Source: Nymphaea colorata
Taxonomy: Eukaryota; Streptophyta; Magnoliopsida; Nymphaeales; Nymphaeaceae
Assembly (NCBI RefSeq): GCF_008831285.2
Contig: NC_045142.1
Span: forward strand, 27,109,876-27,169,875
Reading direction: 5' to 3'
DNA length: 60,000 nt
The notes beneath the pieces were generated by a model. That model did no database searches, was not told where the DNA came from, and was given only the letters and a program-made list of their open reading frames with translations. Position numbers and translations under genes: made by a program. Shown here piece after piece: positions 57,548-60,000 of the stretch (positions within the stretch are counted from its first letter, which is position 1; every line of letters begins with the position of its first letter).

Positions 57548-58842
57548 CATGAGGAAATGGATGCTCTTCTTTTTAGGGAGACTTGGGACTTGGTGGATCC
57601 ACCGATGAATTGTGGTGTTGTTGGCTTTAAATGGGTATTCACCATCAAATATCATTCTGATGGGTCCGTAGAGCGATTCAAAGCTCGTCTTGTTGCTAAA
57701 GGCTATACACAGACTTATGAGGTAGACTTCTTCGAGACGTTTTCGCCTGTGGCACGGCTAGGTACTATTCGCCTAGTTATATCTCTCGCAGTCCAGCAAA
57801 ATTGGCTTCTTTTTCAACTTGATGTGAAAAATGCGTTTCTATATGGTGATCTCTCTGAAGCAGTCTATGACCCTATATGCAACAACCACCTGGTTTTGAA
57901 CGACAAAGGGAGTGTTCCAAGGTATCCAAACTCAAAAAGGCTATCTATGGACTTAAACAAAGTCCCCATGCATTGTTCCATAAGCTAATTGAGGTTGTCT
58001 CTAAATGTGGATTTCAAAGATCTCAGCTTGATCACTCGTTATTTATCAAGAGAGGGACTTCTGGTATAGTGATATTGATTGTATATGTTGATGATATTGT
58101 CCTCACTGGAGAAAGTGCTCAAGAGATAGCTCAGACAAAGGAGTTTCTATAGAAACACTTTGTCACAAAAGTCTTGGTCAACTTCGTTATTTCCTTGGTA
58201 TTGAAGTGGCTCGTAGTAGTAAAGGGATTGTGATGTCTCAAAGGAAATATGTTCTTGATCTTCTGCAGAAAACAGGGTTATTGGGAGCCACACCTGCTAC
58301 ACTTCCTATGACTCTTCGAATTCATATGCACGATGATGAATCAGATGCTTTTGACTCTCGTTCTTACAGATCTTTGATAGGAAAACTTTTATATTTGACC
58401 ATCACTCGTCCAGACATCAGCTTTGCTGTAAATAAGCTTAGTCAATTCATGGAGAAACCTCAAAAAGTTCATTGGGAGGCTGCTTTAATGGTGATAAAAT
58501 ACTTGAAATCGGCCCCCAGAAAGGGGTTATGGTTCAAAAAAGGAGAATGTGTGGACATAGAAGCATATAGTGATGCTGATTATGCAGGGTCAATAAATGA
58601 CAGGAGATCTACTACAGGTTTTTGCATCTTTATTGGTGGGAATCTTATTTCTTGGAGGAGCAAGAAACAGAATGTGGTTGTTAGATCGAGTGTCGAGTTT
58701 GAATATAAGGCAATGGCTCAAACGACTGCTGAAATGTCATGGGTCAAATCAGTGCTTCTAGGATTGGGAATATCAATGAAACTTCCTATGAAAATGTATT
58801 GTGATAACAGAGCAGCTACCTACATTGTATTGTGATAACAGA
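57548..58842 (+). pseudogene. Element D reverse transcriptase and truncated RNase H (broken)
   Basis: Continues element D after element E ([16 protein letters not shown]). RT blocks: [27 protein letters not shown] (frameshift just after, about 57868), VYVDDIVLTGES (57877-58152), then a TAG and a frameshift near 58150-58200. RSSKGIVMSQRKYVLDLLQ and the RNase H motifs SDADYAGS and CDNRAATY follow. The usual SSAESEYRA is SSVEFEYKA here. The reading ends in a 17-nt repeated sequence at the junction with element G. Confidence 0.88.
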
Positions 58843-60000
58843 AACAGAAAATGTGTTGGCTATGAATGTAAAGTTTGGTAAGAGCCATGGGAACTCCAAC
58901 CATGGTGGTCGTGGCATTCTACCAACACCACATAACCAAGGTATGTCTCCTTTGGATACTTCAAGAAAAATACCAATTTGTTTTCAGTGCAACAAGAAAG
59001 GACACATGAAGGCACAATGTTGGTTTAATCCTCAAAATAAAAACAAAGGGGTAAGACATGATTATAAACAAGGAGGACAAAGTTCTAAATCCACCGCTGA
59101 AGATATGCAACAGCTATTGATGGCCGCATTCTCAAAGATGACTATAAAGCAAAATGAGCAGGGAGAATGGTTCTTGGATTCAGGTGCAGCTACCCATGTG
59201 ACAGGAAATGCAGGTAAATTGACTAACTTATCCCCTCATTATGGTAGAAGTTGCATTATAACAGGTGATGGAAAATCTCATCCTATTACACATATTGGAA
59301 ATGCACATATTCCATTGTCATCCTCGTCTCTATCACTGTCTAATGTTGTTCTTGCTCCCAATATCAAAAAGAACATCATATCCATTTCTAAACTCATTGA
59401 TGATACAAGCTCTTCTGTTGAATTCACACCTTCTTCTGTCTATGTCAAGGACCTCCAAACGAAGAAAATGTTCGCTAGAGGGGAGCGTCAAGGGAATATG
59501 TACGTCCTCAAGGAATGTCTACCCAAGGATTCATCCACTTTTGATATAGGATTGAAGACATTTTCTCTTTCTCATAATGCGTCATCAGTGCCAAGTTCTT
59601 GCCATTTTCAATCAAAAGTAAGGGGCCCTAACCAATTTTTGGAGTCTGATTTGTGGCATAGTCGGCTAGGACACTGTGGTCGACATTTCATTGAAAAACT
59701 TGTCACAGATAGTCTCATTCCACGATCAAGTTTACCTCTTACTTCAAGTGTCAAAAAATGTTCAAGTTGTGGACTTTGTAAGAGTCATGTTTTACCTTTC
59801 CATAATATAAATCAAAGGGCTTCCAAACCTTTTGAAACTATTTTTTCTGATGTATGGGGGTCAGCCCCTATTGATTCCATGTCTGGGTCAAGATATTATG
59901 TCTTATTCATTGACTCTTACTCACGTTTCACCTGGATTTACTTCATGAAACACAAATCAGAAGTACCTCACATATTTCGAAACTTCTATGCCATGATTCA
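58843..60000 (+). mobile_element. Copia element G, 5' truncated, open frame running off the window
   Basis: From about 58843 to the window end one frame stays open without a stop. It starts in the gag C-terminus (ENVLAMNVKFGKSHGNSNHGGRG), then zinc knuckle CFQCNKKGHMKAQC, protease FLDSGAATHVTG, the NVVLAPNIKKNIISISKL block, the gag-pre-integrase zinc site (LWHSRLGHC...CSSCGLCKSH) and the first integrase blocks (FSDVWGSAP, FIDSYSRFTWIYFMKHKSEV). It belongs to the same family as element A but keeps the DSG protease site and has no stops. The 5' LTR and most of gag are missing in this window; the 3' part lies beyond 60000. Confidence 0.88.

Larger units (their letters stand above)
43649..58842 (+). 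mobile_element. Copia element D, degenerate, 3' truncated, hosting E and F
   Basis: A plus-strand copia element of two blocks, 43649-47347 and 57548 to about 58825-58842, split by element E. The 5' LTR and PBS (TGGTATCAGAGCC, 43838-43850) are present. The element is closest to B: LTRs of similar size and shared stem-loop, and gag with NYEIWSRVFMMSVAGHRKKYI. The right side ends inside RNase H (CDNRAATYI) at a junction with element G, so its PPT and 3' LTR are missing. Multiple stops and frameshifts show that it is older than E and F. Confidence 0.88.

Overview
The window comes from a plant nuclear genome, almost certainly a flowering plant. It has GT-AG introns, a GRAS transcription factor, an organelle-type PPR-like gene, plant LINEs, and many Ty1-copia LTR retrotransposons primed by initiator-Met tRNA. 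I cannot name the species from sequence alone.

The left half (1-29.5 kb) holds three host genes. A single-exon SCARECROW orthologue (547-3132, +) has a very long low-complexity N-terminus. A TLC-domain (TRAM/LAG1/CLN8) membrane-protein gene lies at 9639-17366 (-); I could assemble it from eight exons into one 267-residue frame. A small PPR-like gene similar to Arabidopsis At4g18975 starts at 21878 (+). Six of its exons join in frame, one of them only 22 nt, but its 3' exon(s) are not visible. Between the genes lie two decayed LINEs (about 5250-7080, - ; about 19210-20400, +), a 613-bp non-autonomous DNA transposon with an 8-bp target duplication (25992-26604), a possible MITE, and simple repeats. 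The TLC gene carries three separate local tandem duplications (180, 233 and 180 bp). One of them duplicates a complete in-frame exon.

The right half (29.5-60 kb) is a nested stack of seven Ty1-copia elements, called A-G here. Degenerate element A (+) is split by B (-, TSD GTATT) and by C (-, TSD GTATG), then cut off in its reverse transcriptase by D (+). D is split by E (+, TSD CTATG), and E is split by F (+, TSD TAAAG). D ends at a scarred junction with G, a relative of A that runs off the window with an open frame. F has identical LTRs and an uninterrupted 1401-codon polyprotein. C has near-identical LTRs and an uninterrupted polyprotein of about 1363 codons. These two look recently mobile. 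B, D and A are broken by stops and frameshifts. E lacks a recognisable gag, and its integrase catalytic Glu is replaced by Asp.

The observations I rate most worth following are the exact duplication of exon 7 in the TLC gene and a 34-bp palindrome in the promoter part of element C's LTRs. That palindrome holds two inverted, perfect matches to the plant mitosis-specific activator (MSA/MYB3R) consensus. I saw nothing resembling a wholly new biological system.
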